Source of the DNA: Elizabethkingia miricola
GTDB lineage: Bacteria; Bacteroidota; Bacteroidia; Flavobacteriales; Weeksellaceae
Direction of reading: 5' to 3'
Assembly: GCF_001675285.1 (NCBI RefSeq)
Contig: NZ_LSGQ01000032.1
Span: 1 to 64,000, forward strand
Length of the DNA stretch: 64,000 nucleotides
Positions 34,718 to 44,272 of this stretch are shown piece after piece. A program made the translations under genes and the position numbers. Within the stretch, counting starts at the first letter, position 1; every line of letters starts with the position of its first letter. The notes beneath the pieces are model-generated. The model was not told where the DNA came from and did no database searches. It saw only the letters and a list, made by a program, of their open reading frames with translations.

Positions 34718-35458
34718 TTATAAAAGTTGTTCTAAGTATCGGAGAACATCATCTTTCTTTCTTGTTGATACAGGAATTTTAACCCCTGTTTTCAATTGTA
34801 AATAGCCTTCTTTAAAGTAGCGGGTAACGTAATTCATATTAACAAGATAAGACTGGTGGCATCTAATGAAATTAGCGGTAGAAAGCAAAGCTTCATACTC
34901 TTTAAGAACTTTAGAAACCAAAACTCCGGGCTCGTTATTCAGAAAAAATGTAGTATAGCCCTTGTCCCCTTCACAGTATACAATATCATCACAACGTATA
35001 ATCTGAAGATAATCCCGGTTTTTCAGAACAAGCTTTTCAACCTCTTTTGGCTTTTCAATATAGCTGTTGGCCAACTGAAACTGGGACTGCTGAACTAAAT
35101 AAGCTTCATTTTTCATAATTACCTTTTGTATTGCCGTTTTTAGCTCATCACCGTCTATAGGTTTCAACAGATAACCAATAGCGCCTAAATTAAGTGCCTG
35201 GATTGAATAGTGGCTAAAGGCAGTGATAAAGATTACTTTATATTTTTCGATATCAAGTGTATCGAATAGCCGGAAGCTTATGGTATCTTTTAACTGGATA
35301 TCTGCCAAAATTAAATGAGGTTCCAGCTTTGGAATTTCTTCCAATGCCTTCTTAACCTGATCTGCATATCCAACAACTACAATTTCAGGAATCTCTTTAA
35401 GGATATTTAAAATATAATTACGAATATTCTCCTCATCTTCAAGAACGTATACTCTCAT
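34718..35458 (-). CDS. LytTR-family response regulator
   Basis: The receiver domain (residues 1-120) has the acidic pocket LEDEE, phospho-acceptor Asp53 in LILADIQL, and Lys in YLLKPIDGDEL. The LytTR DNA-binding domain covers residues about 140-246 (IRCDDIVYCEGDKGYTTFFL, FIRCHQSYLVN). It pairs with the sensor kinase whose stop overlaps its start in a TAATG junction, showing tight coupling. Confidence 0.93.
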   Translation of the reverse strand: MRVYVLEDEENIRNYILNILKEIPEIVVVGYADQVKKALEEIPKLEPHLILADIQLKDTISFRLFDTLDIEKYKVIFITAFSHYSIQALNLGAIGYLLKPIDGDELKTAIQKVIMKNEAYLVQQSQFQLANSYIEKPKEVEKLVLKNRDYLQIIRCDDIVYCEGDKGYTTFFLNNEPGVLVSKVLKEYEALLSTANFIRCHQSYLVNMNYVTRYFKEGYLQLKTGVKIPVSTRKKDDVLRYLEQLL

Positions 35459-37335
35459 TAGTCTTCTGTTAAAATTGGAATATTAATCTCTACTCTAAAA
35501 CCATTATCCGAAGCTTCAGTCTTAACAAAAGAATTGGTTCCCGGGAAGAGAACATTCAGTCTTTGTCTTGTAATTGATGTAGACAATGACTGTTTATTTA
35601 CATCTGTATGTTGTGCTGTTCCTCTGCCATTATCCTGAATAATGATTTCCATAAAGTCCGTCTTATTTTCAAATATAATATTAATTTTTCCGGTATAATC
35701 TATATTACCAAATCCATGTATAATAGAATTCTCAACAAAAGGCTGCAGCAGCATTGGTGGAACTAATTGGAAATATGGACGGACATTGTCATTTATTGTT
35801 ATATTGTATTCTAAACTGGTTTTAAATCTCATTTGCTGCAGTTGCATATAATCTTCCAGAAGCCTGACCTCATCTTCAACAGAAATAAAATCTTCTTTTT
35901 CATATTCCAGGATATTACGCATCAGTCGGGCAAATTTGGTGAGATAGCTAATTGACTTAGTCGTCTCCTTCTCACTAATTAATCCCTGAAGGTTACTAAC
36001 GGTATTGAATATAAAATGTGGACTTATTTTTAGCTGGAAAGTCTTCTGCTCTAGTTTCAGTTTGTCGTTTTCAACTAAAAGCCTCTCTGCCTTAGATTGA
36101 AGATTTTTTCTTTTAAGAAAGTTATAGAGTACAAATCCCCCCAGTAAGAATGTAGCTCCCACAATAAACATCAGCCATTTCTGCTGTAGTATAATTCTGT
36201 TATTAAGCTTATTCTTAGTCTTTAAACTGCTAATTGTTAAATCTTTGTTTTCAGATTTAAATTTTTGTTCAATCTCATAAACCTTGTCTTTTTGAATATC
36301 ATTAATGTTCTTGAGCTTAAGTTTATAAAAAGTATCAATATTTTTTAAGGAATTCTTATAATCTCCTTTCCCTTTATAGGCATCAGATAAAACAGCATAA
36401 AATTCTGCCATTCCACTTGAATCCTTATGTTTCACGGACCATTTTATACCCTCATCGCTATACTTTATGGCGTTATCAAATTCCCTATTTTCCTTATAAT
36501 TTATGGCAAGATTAATAAAGGCCACAGGATTTAATCTATTGGTAGATTCCAAATACTGGAAAGATTTTTTAGAATAATAGACACCACTATCCGGCATTTT
36601 TTTAAGTCCGTAAATAATAGCCTTATAATCCATGGTTCTAGAAAGCTCATATTCATTTTTTTCCTGTTGGGCAATATGCTCAGCCTTTTTCTGATTAATC
36701 TCCATCTCCTTTATATTGGAGCTTTCCATGGCATATAAAAATAAAACCTCATAGTACTTAATCTTTTCGGAGTCTGTATTTTTCTCTGGGTTATTGTCAA
36801 AAGAAAGCTTAAAATACTCTGTTGACTTCACAATATTCTTATTGATATAGAATGCCTGGGCCATTAAGTCATAATACTTAAAAAGAAGAGGACTTTTTCT
36901 CTTTTCTTCACTACTAATCTTTCTAAAAATGGCTTCCGTAATCTTAGGACCTATAGCGTCTGACTTAAAACCTTCTTTAAAAGTATAGAGTTCTATAAGA
37001 TCCCTTACATCTACTGATCTTCCTACAGTGTCTATTTTACTTAAATAATAATCTGAGCTGTCTTTTTTACTCAGAGCATATTTCATATAATCGCGGTACA
37101 AAGCTTTGTCCTTTACACTAAGGCCATTAGTTATACTATCGAGTTTTATAAATATTTTTTCTTTACCCGGACGCGGAACTATATCTGTTTTTATCGCAAA
37201 ACTTATAAAATTCTTATCTGTATTTTGTTTATCTGCAATGTTTTGTTCTTTGGTTCTTTTGTCACAGCTGGTAGTCAACAACAGAGAGAAAATGAAAATT
37301 ATATATAGAAGTCTGGATTTTAAGCAATTTGGCAT
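35458..37335 (-). CDS. TPR sensor histidine kinase (LytS/His_kinase type)
   Basis: A lipobox-like TTSC near residue 24 and a polar region with TPR helices (residues about 130-340) form the outside sensor. A membrane segment near 385-405 follows, then a coiled coil, the His_kinase phospho-His motif SPHFIFNTVSNLQGL near residue 445, and an ATPase domain (FVENSIIHGFGN, IQDNGRGT). It signals to the LytTR regulator downstream. The first cysteine may make it an unusual lipid-anchored kinase; an ordinary signal peptide is possible. Confidence 0.9.
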   Translation of the reverse strand: MPNCLKSRLLYIIFIFSLLLTTSCDKRTKEQNIADKQNTDKNFISFAIKTDIVPRPGKEKIFIKLDSITNGLSVKDKALYRDYMKYALSKKDSSDYYLSKIDTVGRSVDVRDLIELYTFKEGFKSDAIGPKITEAIFRKISSEEKRKSPLLFKYYDLMAQAFYINKNIVKSTEYFKLSFDNNPEKNTDSEKIKYYEVLFLYAMESSNIKEMEINQKKAEHIAQQEKNEYELSRTMDYKAIIYGLKKMPDSGVYYSKKSFQYLESTNRLNPVAFINLAINYKENREFDNAIKYSDEGIKWSVKHKDSSGMAEFYAVLSDAYKGKGDYKNSLKNIDTFYKLKLKNINDIQKDKVYEIEQKFKSENKDLTISSLKTKNKLNNRIILQQKWLMFIVGATFLLGGFVLYNFLKRKNLQSKAERLLVENDKLKLEQKTFQLKISPHFIFNTVSNLQGLISEKETTKSISYLTKFARLMRNILEYEKEDFISVEDEVRLLEDYMQLQQMRFKTSLEYNITINDNVRPYFQLVPPMLLQPFVENSIIHGFGNIDYTGKINIIFENKTDFMEIIIQDNGRGTAQHTDVNKQSLSTSITRQRLNVLFPGTNSFVKTEASDNGFRVEINIPILTED

Positions 37336-37442
37336 TTCTTGATTTTGGTTATACCAAGATAAGTAAGTCTTATGATAATTTAAATACTAATTATACTGAA
37401 AAAGTGATTTTATATACATATTCTTTTTCATAGCTCTTATGT

Positions 37443-37475
37443 AAAAAAGAAAGGGAGGCTATTAGGCCTCCCTTT
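37443..37475 (-). terminator. Intrinsic terminator of the efflux operon
   Basis: AAAGGGAGGC pairs with GCCTCCCTTT around a 6-base loop. On the minus strand it is followed by CTTTTTTAC. Confidence 0.85.
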
Positions 37476-37666
37476 ACTTTTCTAGTTAAAATTAAGGATT
37501 TGGTGAATAGGAATATAACTAGATGAGGAATATATATTTCACATTTCTTTTACATTTCAAATTTGGATAATTATTCTCTTTCACAATTATGGGAATTAAT
37601 ATTTGAAATGATTCTGTCAATATTTGTTACCTCTTTAGAAATATTCGTACTAGCCAGTTATAAAAC

Positions 37667-39259
37667 TTAGGCCGGAGAAAGTCTTCTGGACTTCAGGTGT
37701 AATATCGTTTTGTTCAGATAGGGAAAAAGAAGGATTAACAGGAGCGTAGCAAAAAGGAGCCAGCTCATCATTTCATAATAATCCATACTAAATCTTAAAA
37801 GACTCTGTTCCTCTACTTTCTTCAACAATAATTTATCAGAGGCTCTTATTATCTGATCTTTATTCACGCCTTTAGCACTTAGTTTTCCAGCTTGTTTACT
37901 CAAAATACTTTTTACTGCAGGATTCAGTACAGTCAAATGATCCTGAAAAGCATTATAATGTCTGCTTTTCCCAAGAAGCTGAAAGAAGTTAATAATCCCG
38001 ATGCTTGCGCAAAACCCCAGATAGCGTATGGTAAGCGCTGTAGCGGCGGCGGAATGGCCTATAAAAAAAGGAACAGCAGAGATAATATATATAATCGTAG
38101 GTACCATTAGTATCCCTACTCCCAATCCCTGAAGCGCCAAAGGAATAAAATAATTAAAGGGATTAGCCTCAATATCAAATGAAAAATACATCACTACATG
38201 AAAAACAAGGAGCAATGAAAAGCCTAAAAACCAAATATAACGTATTCCGACTTTCCTTATAACCATACAACAGGCTAAAATAACACCTGCAACAATACCC
38301 AAAAGGTTAAAGATATTGATATATGACAGATAGAAAGGGTCAAAATGCAAGGCTGAAGTAAAATAAGTATTGGTAATTCCCGAAGCAAATCTGCAGATAT
38401 AGAGAATAAAGAGAAATAAAAGACCTATAATGAAGTTTCTGTACCTGAAAACTCTAAGATCAATATAGGGACGCTTCATCGCCCTAAAGCGGATAAGCAT
38501 TAATATTGAAAGTATAAAAATCCCTATAACACTAAGAAAAATTCTCTGATCTTCCAGCCAGTAGTACTCCTGCCCAAAAATCATAATATAACCAAAGAGT
38601 ACAAGACATCCGCTGAGCAACATAAAGCTCTGAATATCCAGCTTATAAAGAGGAAATCTTTTACCACTACGGTAATGATTCATGGCAAATGCCAGAAAAA
38701 TAAGACAGGGTACATAGGAGAATATAGCTCCTTTATAAATAATATTAAAGTTATAAGCGTCGATAATCCCTGCTGTTAAAAGATTATTGACTGGTACAGC
38801 ACAAATTAAAAGTCCGAAAAAAATCGAAAAGCTTACTTCCCTTCCCCGTTCACTACTCAGCCTTGAAAAGAATAAGGTAAGGGACAGATTTACATTGCAG
38901 GCAAACAGAACCCCTTGAATAAACCGGACAGGAAAAAGGATATAAATATCGTGGGTAAGATAACAAATAAGGGAATTGAATATTTGCAGACTTACAAACA
39001 GTAAGAGGTATTCTCTGGCTGCTAAAAAACTAAAAAACCTTCTTTCAAGACTGTAAAATCCCACATAACCTGCATAAAACAAAATCACGGAAAACTGGAT
39101 ATCTCCTGTTTCACATCCATAATATCCACGAGCTGCTTCAATATTGGTTAGAGGCAGAAAGAAAATTGCAATCCCCGGAAGTGTCATCAGAAATAGAAAA
39201 AACTTCACAAACCAATCTGGTGCCCAATTCTTAAAAAAAGGAATTTTCCTTCTAACCAT
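37667..39259 (-). CDS. MFS drug exporter, DHA2 (EmrB-like) family
   Basis: Fourteen hydrophobic segments in 530 residues fit the DHA2 family. The start MVRRKIPFFKNW at 39259 overlaps the HlyD gene stop by 8 bases, typical for coupled EmrAB genes; an upstream ATG at 39286 exists but would overlap by 35 bases. It exports drugs or toxic compounds through the periplasmic adaptor and TolC-like channel encoded upstream. The operon order from the promoter is TolC, HlyD, MFS. Confidence 0.9.
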   Translation of the reverse strand: MVRRKIPFFKNWAPDWFVKFFLFLMTLPGIAIFFLPLTNIEAARGYYGCETGDIQFSVILFYAGYVGFYSLERRFFSFLAAREYLLLFVSLQIFNSLICYLTHDIYILFPVRFIQGVLFACNVNLSLTLFFSRLSSERGREVSFSIFFGLLICAVPVNNLLTAGIIDAYNFNIIYKGAIFSYVPCLIFLAFAMNHYRSGKRFPLYKLDIQSFMLLSGCLVLFGYIMIFGQEYYWLEDQRIFLSVIGIFILSILMLIRFRAMKRPYIDLRVFRYRNFIIGLLFLFILYICRFASGITNTYFTSALHFDPFYLSYINIFNLLGIVAGVILACCMVIRKVGIRYIWFLGFSLLLVFHVVMYFSFDIEANPFNYFIPLALQGLGVGILMVPTIIYIISAVPFFIGHSAAATALTIRYLGFCASIGIINFFQLLGKSRHYNAFQDHLTVLNPAVKSILSKQAGKLSAKGVNKDQIIRASDKLLLKKVEEQSLLRFSMDYYEMMSWLLFATLLLILLFPYLNKTILHLKSRRLSPA

Positions 39260-40316
39260 TACTGTGCTTTTTTGGAGCATATACATTCACATTCATTCCC
39301 ACTTTTAATATCTCTGTTTCGGATCTCTGTCCATCGATTCTTATTCTTACAGGAATACGCTGAACAATCTTTACATAGTTACCCGTAGAATTATCTGGCG
39401 GTAACAAAGAAAAGCTGGAACCGGTAGCCGGAGAAAGTGATATAATTGTACCCTTAAATTCTTTATCCGGATAGGAATCTGCAATGATTCTCACCTTATC
39501 ACCAATATGCATTCCGCTAATCTGAGTTTCTTTGTAGTTAGCCACCACCCATTTATCGGTCTGATCATTAACAATAAAAGCCAGAGGCTCCCCCACATCT
39601 ATCATCTGCCCTATCTCTACACTACGTTTGCCCATTCTTCCGTTATAAGGAGCTGTAACAACAGTATAGCTGGTTTCCAGTTTATGTCTTCCAAGTAATG
39701 CTTCCAACCTTACGATTTCAGCCTTTACAACCTCCTTTTCAGCTCTTACATCTTCTATTTTCGAGACCGATGCAGCATAAGCATCCTGTGAAGACTTATA
39801 GTCACTTTTGTTCACTTCCAGTGTTGCTTCAACATCTTCAAGCTTCTGTCTTGTGGTAGATTCCTCATCATAAAGCTTTTTATACCGGGTATAATCCAGT
39901 TCCTGTTTTTTTACTTTGGCACTGTTTGCCATAATCTGCTCTCTTGAAGCCGAGGATTCTTTACTCATTGTATGAACAGTACTTTCAAGAACTTTTAACT
40001 GTGCCTGCGCTTTAATAAGCTGAGCCCTGGTCTGCTCCTGCTGCAAAATATATTCTCTGTTGTCTATAATTAAAAGTGTATCACCTTTTTTTACATTCTG
40101 ATTTTCTTCAAATTTTACAGCTACAATAAAACCTCCTGCTCTTGCAATTACAGGATTTACATATTCCTGAACCTGTGCATCATTGGTTTGCTCATATTTA
40201 TAATAATCAAAGAGGCTTATTCCTCCCCAAACTGCTAATATTAGTACAACAAATATTGTAATCCACCCTGTTATCTTTGTAATAAGCTTATCTGTGGCTG
40301 TATATTTCTTTTTCAT
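39252..40316 (-). CDS. HlyD/EmrA-type membrane fusion protein
   Basis: One membrane anchor (residues about 15-33) is followed by a biotinyl-lipoyl half-motif (NPVIARAGGFIVAVKFEENQNVKKGDTL), a coiled-coil hairpin (about 80-195), the second lipoyl half (VVTAPYNGRMGKRSVEIGQ) and a beta barrel. It links the MFS pump in the inner membrane with the outer-membrane channel. It starts 4 bases after the TolC-like stop. Confidence 0.92.
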   Translation of the reverse strand: MKKKYTATDKLITKITGWITIFVVLILAVWGGISLFDYYKYEQTNDAQVQEYVNPVIARAGGFIVAVKFEENQNVKKGDTLLIIDNREYILQQEQTRAQLIKAQAQLKVLESTVHTMSKESSASREQIMANSAKVKKQELDYTRYKKLYDEESTTRQKLEDVEATLEVNKSDYKSSQDAYAASVSKIEDVRAEKEVVKAEIVRLEALLGRHKLETSYTVVTAPYNGRMGKRSVEIGQMIDVGEPLAFIVNDQTDKWVVANYKETQISGMHIGDKVRIIADSYPDKEFKGTIISLSPATGSSFSLLPPDNSTGNYVKIVQRIPVRIRIDGQRSETEILKVGMNVNVYAPKKHSNG

Positions 40317-40320
40317 GGTA

Positions 40321-41643
40321 TTATAAAGTTCCTGTAACGTTTTGTAATAAGTAATATTTGTTTTGAGCTATAATTTTTGAACTTTCGAGTTCAAACCGGG
40401 TTTGAAGAAGCTGAATATTGGCATCTAAAAGGTCTGTAATAAGAGAAGTCTGACTGAAGTAAGTGTTTTTAATAATCCGTGCATTTTCCTTTGCCTGAGA
40501 AACATTAATTTCTGCAAGCTTCACCTGCTCCAAAGCTTCAGTATATCGTAAATAAGCTTCTTTTACATCCTGTCGGATTTTGTCTTCAGTATTTTTATGT
40601 GCAATTTCTTCCTTTTCTAATTCCAGTTTTGCAGCCTGAGTTTTCTGCGTATTGTGATAGAGAGAAGAGATAGAAAATGAAGCCTTTAAACCAACAATCC
40701 CCAATGAATACCAGTTGGGATTATAGGGATACAGGAAAATCTGTGGATTTGCAAAATAGAATTCTCCATATAATCCTACCTGTGGTCTTACATTGGCCTT
40801 AACTTCCTTTAAATTAAGCTTGCTAAGTTCTGTCTGCTGTTCGGATATATGATAGTCAAACGAATATTGGAATGCCTGTTCCAGATACTGATCATAAGTA
40901 ATATTTTTCTCATCTCCAATCTCAGTATCTTCAGGAACTACAACTGTTTCATCTGGAACTCCTATGATAATATTAAGCTTCTGTGTGGCAATTAATATAT
41001 CATTCTCAATAGTTATTAGGGTCATCTCTCTTTTAGATAAATCGAGTTCTGTCCGGAGAACATCACTTTTCAAAATCACACCATTTTTATAAAGAGACTG
41101 TATTTCTTTCAACTGCAGCTTCTGATCCTGGATATCCTCTTTTATAAGCTTTCGGAACATCAAACTCTTCTGAAGATCGAGATACAGTGAAGCTGCTTTG
41201 TAATGAATGTCGGAAACGCTCTCGTCTTTTTGGATTTCTTTGATCTTCTGAAGAATTTCTTCCTGTTTTATCTTAATATTAAGCTTATTACCATTATAAA
41301 TATTAAAATAAAAATCGGCCCCGGCTCTGTAAAGTGTATGGATGACCTCATGCTGTGTCGGTTTCGAGAACAGGCCATTTTCATATACCGGAATATTAGA
41401 TGCCTTCTCTACAGAACCTTTTACACGCAGTTCAGGAAGACGTTCCAGTTTAGCATCTTTTACTCTAGCAGCCGAAATATCAGTTTCCATATTACTCATC
41501 TGAATAGGACGGCTATTTTCTTCTGCCTTTTGCCATGTTTGCTTTAAGGAAAGGTAAAGTGTGTCATTTTTAAGAACCTGAGTCTTGGCTAATGCCGGAA
41601 ATAGTGTCCCCAGCATAAAGGCCAGGGTAGAAAAAATTTTCAT
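40321..41643 (-). CDS. TolC-family outer membrane efflux protein
   Basis: A signal peptide (ends PALAKTQ) precedes two OEP repeats with long helices (SRPIQMSNMETDISAARVKDAKLERLPEL; LYKNGVILKSDVLRTELDLSKRE; YFSQTSLITDLLDANIQLLQT). The 440-residue length is normal. It is the first gene of the tripartite efflux operon and is divergent from an AraC regulator that probably controls it. Confidence 0.92.
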   Translation of the reverse strand: MKIFSTLAFMLGTLFPALAKTQVLKNDTLYLSLKQTWQKAEENSRPIQMSNMETDISAARVKDAKLERLPELRVKGSVEKASNIPVYENGLFSKPTQHEVIHTLYRAGADFYFNIYNGNKLNIKIKQEEILQKIKEIQKDESVSDIHYKAASLYLDLQKSLMFRKLIKEDIQDQKLQLKEIQSLYKNGVILKSDVLRTELDLSKREMTLITIENDILIATQKLNIIIGVPDETVVVPEDTEIGDEKNITYDQYLEQAFQYSFDYHISEQQTELSKLNLKEVKANVRPQVGLYGEFYFANPQIFLYPYNPNWYSLGIVGLKASFSISSLYHNTQKTQAAKLELEKEEIAHKNTEDKIRQDVKEAYLRYTEALEQVKLAEINVSQAKENARIIKNTYFSQTSLITDLLDANIQLLQTRFELESSKIIAQNKYYLLQNVTGTL

Positions 41644-41668
41644 CGAGAATTTATGAATTATCAGACTG

Positions 41669-41676
41669 CAAAGCTA
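41669..41676 (-). promoter_or_regulatory. Promoter -7 element of the efflux operon
   Basis: Minus-strand TAGCTTTG fits TAnnTTTG, 26 bases upstream of ATG 41643. Confidence 0.55.
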
Positions 41677-41743
41677 TTTTCTATCGGAATATTATTTTTA
41701 TCCAAAATAGTCAATTTTTACCTGATTCCGGCCAATATAATTG

Positions 41744-41751
41744 TACCTTTG
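41744..41751 (+). promoter_or_regulatory. Promoter -7 element of the AraC gene
   Basis: TACCTTTG fits TAnnTTTG, 25 bases upstream of ATG 41777. With the minus-strand box at 41669 it forms a divergent promoter pair within 133 bases. Confidence 0.6.
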
Positions 41752-41776
41752 AATTCTTAAACTTATAAGCAAAATC

Positions 41777-42574
41777 ATGGGGTTAATTGCAGCATTACCA
41801 GATATTGACAAGCACTCCAAAAGTGTTTTTGTGATGCATGAAAAGTCTGAAAAACTTATCCCTTTTCACAGACATACAAAGGGACAACTGAGCTATGTGG
41901 AAGGCGGAATCGCCTATATTACAACGGATAAGAAAACTTATGTTGTTCCAGCCCGGCATTTCTTCTGGATTCCACAAGGCATGGAGCATCTTTTACGCAT
42001 AGGACATTCTGCTACGGTACTCCGTTCGCTTTATTTTTATGCTCATGATGACAACACGGATGCATTTTATACTAAACTTGGAATCTATCCTGCTTCAGAA
42101 CTGCTCATTCAGATGATTAAATATACCGAGACATGGGATGAACAACATGTGAAAGCAAAAGACTACAATTTTGAGTTCCTGATTTCGCTAAAGAATATAC
42201 TTCCCAAAGTCAGTCAATATGCTTTACCAATTGTTTTGCCTATGACGGATGATTATCAGATGAATAAAATTCTCCTGTATCTGGATCGTAATATTGGTGA
42301 TAAGCATACCCTAGTCAGTATCAGCGATCGTTTCGGAATGAGTGAAAGATCTATATCAAGGCTCTTCAGATCTACTTTGGATATCTCTTTTCTGCAATAT
42401 CTGAAAACGCTGAGAATGGTTAAAGCCATAGAACTTATTCTTAAATCCCATAAGTCTATTAATGAAATTGCTGACGAAGTCGGCTATAGCAGTATCAGTA
42501 CCTTTAGTGATACTTTTCATGAATTCACCCAGTCAAGACCATCAGATCTAAGAAAAACAAAAGGCTCTGCCTAA
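41777..42574 (+). CDS. AraC-family regulator of the efflux operon
   Basis: Residues about 20-100 are a cupin-type sensing domain (HRHTKGQLSYVEGG, PARHFFWIPQGMEH). Residues about 170-262 hold two helix-turn-helix units (HTLVSISDRFGMSERSISRLFR; SINEIADEVGYSSISTFSDTF). It is divergent from the TolC-HlyD-MFS operon, the usual place for its regulator. Confidence 0.9.
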   Translation: MGLIAALPDIDKHSKSVFVMHEKSEKLIPFHRHTKGQLSYVEGGIAYITTDKKTYVVPARHFFWIPQGMEHLLRIGHSATVLRSLYFYAHDDNTDAFYTKLGIYPASELLIQMIKYTETWDEQHVKAKDYNFEFLISLKNILPKVSQYALPIVLPMTDDYQMNKILLYLDRNIGDKHTLVSISDRFGMSERSISRLFRSTLDISFLQYLKTLRMVKAIELILKSHKSINEIADEVGYSSISTFSDTFHEFTQSRPSDLRKTKGSA

Positions 42575-42591
42575 TTCCGAAAATTTAAAAA

Positions 42592-42625
42592 TCAATAAAA
42601 AATCATCACAGTTATCTGTGATGAT
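42592..42625 (-). terminator. Intrinsic terminator
   Basis: ATCATCACAG pairs with CTGTGATGAT around TTAT; the T-run is on the minus strand, serving the DinB gene. Confidence 0.8.
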
Positions 42626-42638
42626 CTTTCAGTTATAA

Positions 42639-43070
42639 TCAGATCGTTTTTAGATGATGATGCAGATGATCTATATAACCTTTGATAAGAACTTCCAAAG
42701 TCAGAATCTCGGGTGTTGCCTTTGAGGTATCACTGGTTCTTTGTAGTGCTTCATCGGGCATATTTTCTACGATGTAAACAATCTGATAGTTCAGCGATTT
42801 CCAAAGATTAATAACTTCTGCAGTAGGAATATTCTGATAGTTCTGAGCTTTAACCCACTCGTCCTGATCATATACAATATTCTCATTTTCTTTATACTGT
42901 GTAACTACAAATCTGCGGATATTTGTAAAAGCGCTGTCACAAAGATGTCCTATAATTTCTTTTCGGGACCATTTCTCCGGAGAGGCTTTATAAGACCATT
43001 CATCTTCAGAAATAGTTTCGAATCGTTTTAGTTCTGTATCAATAATGGTTCTAAGGATCTGATAATTCAT
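42639..43070 (-). CDS. DinB-family metal-binding protein
   Basis: The 143 residues form the DinB_2 four-helix pattern. Candidate metal ligands are His in EIIGHLCDSA near residue 42 and the His cluster YIDHLHHHLK near the end. Family members are metal-dependent, and some are thiol-dependent transferases such as bacillithiol S-transferases. The substrate is not known here. Confidence 0.85.
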   Translation of the reverse strand: MNYQILRTIIDTELKRFETISEDEWSYKASPEKWSRKEIIGHLCDSAFTNIRRFVVTQYKENENIVYDQDEWVKAQNYQNIPTAEVINLWKSLNYQIVYIVENMPDEALQRTSDTSKATPEILTLEVLIKGYIDHLHHHLKTI

Positions 43071-43234
43071 TTTTTTAAACTTTACTTTTATATTTTAATA
43101 TGATACAGCAATTTAATGATAAATCACCTTATTTTTATGTGTATTCATTAATAAAATGTTATACAAAATAAAAGCAGATACTTGTCTATTATTTATTACT
43201 TCATGAACTCAGATTGATATTTCCGTTTAATTTT

Positions 43235-43275
43235 ATTCAAAAATAAAAAAGAGAAGATTATAAACCTTCTCTTTT
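43235..43275 (-). terminator. Intrinsic terminator
   Basis: AAAAGAGAAG (43247-43256) pairs with CTTCTCTTTT (43266-43275); the T-rich side is on the minus strand after the nitroreductase stop. Confidence 0.8.
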
Positions 43276-43296
43276 CTATTTACATGTTGTTTTTAC

Positions 43297-43929
43297 CTAA
43301 TTAATTTCTACAAATAACTCCTCTGTAGGTCTCCTCACCCTATCTAATCTGCTCCACCAGTCAGTATCCTCATCTTTATATCCTAAAGCCAATATTACAG
43401 TACTTTTTAACCCTTGCGCCGGAAGATCTAAAAGCTCATCAACCGCTTTATTATCAAAGCCCTCCATAGGAGTAGCGTCAATTCTGAGGTCCGCAGCTGC
43501 AAGCAGCCCAAAACCCAATGCAATATAGGCTTGCTTTGCTGCATTTACAAAATGTTCTTCTTTCGTTTGTTTACTTAATAAATCCAACAGATTCAAACGG
43601 TATTCATCTGTTGTAGTATCCGGTAAATTCCGTACCTGATTGCTAAACTCGAAAAATGAATCTATCCTTTCATTTGTATATTCATCCCATGCAGCAAAAA
43701 CCAATATATGAGATGCCTTTACAATTTGATCCTGATCACGGGAAATAGGCTGAAGCTTTTCTCTTAGTCCTTTATTCGTAATAACTAAAACTTTAAATGG
43801 CTGCAGGCCAGAACTGGATGGTGCCAGACGTATTGCTTCCAGAACTTGTTCAAGCTTTTCTTTTTCTATAGTTTTTCCGTTATAAGCTTTGGTAGCGGAT
43901 CTCCAGTTCAGCGTTCTTTGTAATGACAT
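43297..43929 (-). CDS. NfsB-like nitroreductase (NAD(P)H, FMN)
   Basis: The 210-residue nitroreductase fold shows RSATKAYNGK at the start, RLAPSSSGLQPFK (FMN phosphate loop) near residue 35, and FGLLAAADLRIDATPMEGF in the second half. It reduces nitro compounds or quinones with NAD(P)H. Its promoter region holds two GTTAC-N6-GTAAC type sites, shared with two HxlR regulator genes and an ene-reductase downstream, so it is likely under HxlR control. Confidence 0.9.
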   Translation of the reverse strand: MSLQRTLNWRSATKAYNGKTIEKEKLEQVLEAIRLAPSSSGLQPFKVLVITNKGLREKLQPISRDQDQIVKASHILVFAAWDEYTNERIDSFFEFSNQVRNLPDTTTDEYRLNLLDLLSKQTKEEHFVNAAKQAYIALGFGLLAAADLRIDATPMEGFDNKAVDELLDLPAQGLKSTVILALGYKDEDTDWWSRLDRVRRPTEELFVEIN

Positions 43930-44000
43930 AATTCTGTTTTTTTTTTATTTCTAATAATAAATAATGAGATGCTGTATTCTAAATTCTCATTATTACTCTG

Positions 44001-44008
44001 CAAAGTTA
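44001..44008 (-). promoter_or_regulatory. Nitroreductase promoter -7 element
   Basis: Minus-strand TAACTTTG fits TAnnTTTG, about 70 bases upstream of ATG 43929. Confidence 0.5.
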
Positions 44009-44036
44009 CATGACAAAAGGTTGCTTATATACACCT

Positions 44037-44070
44037 GTTACCCAAATGTAATCAGTTACCAGTAAGTAAC
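44037..44070. promoter_or_regulatory. Two HxlR-type operators
   Basis: GTTAC-N6-GTAAC is perfect at 44055-44070 and has one mismatch (GTAAT) at 44037-44052. The two are 18 bases apart, upstream of the nitroreductase promoter. Confidence 0.6.
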
Positions 44071-44272
44071 TATCTATTGTTAATAATAAAGAAATGTTTC
44101 TGGTGAATTAAACATTTTCACAAATATAATGTCAGCAGAAATCATGGCTTTTTATTTGCATTCAGAGAACAGATTTTCATAAATAATATGAAATCCCGTT
44201 ATTTGCACAATTTTTTATTCCGGAAATAATAATTAAATCATTTTAAGCACAATCTTGTGCATCCACAATATT

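Larger units (their letters stand above)
43930..44272. other. Divergent region with HxlR-type sites
   Basis: It holds the minus-strand nitroreductase promoter (TAACTTTG, 44008-44001), two operator copies (44037-44070) and, near 44200, a TTATTTG box that may drive the adenosine deaminase gene. Confidence 0.6.

Noticed and set aside
35458-37335. Sensor kinase read as a plain lipoprotein
   Set aside because: The Cys in TTSC could be a lipobox, but the later membrane span and kinase domain show it must cross the inner membrane; lipidation is left open.
37441-37578. Third copy of the GAGAATAA RNA element on the minus strand
   Set aside because: GAGAATAA and a terminator are present, but the 14-base block and small hairpin are missing, and the 8-base match is expected by chance a few times in this window.
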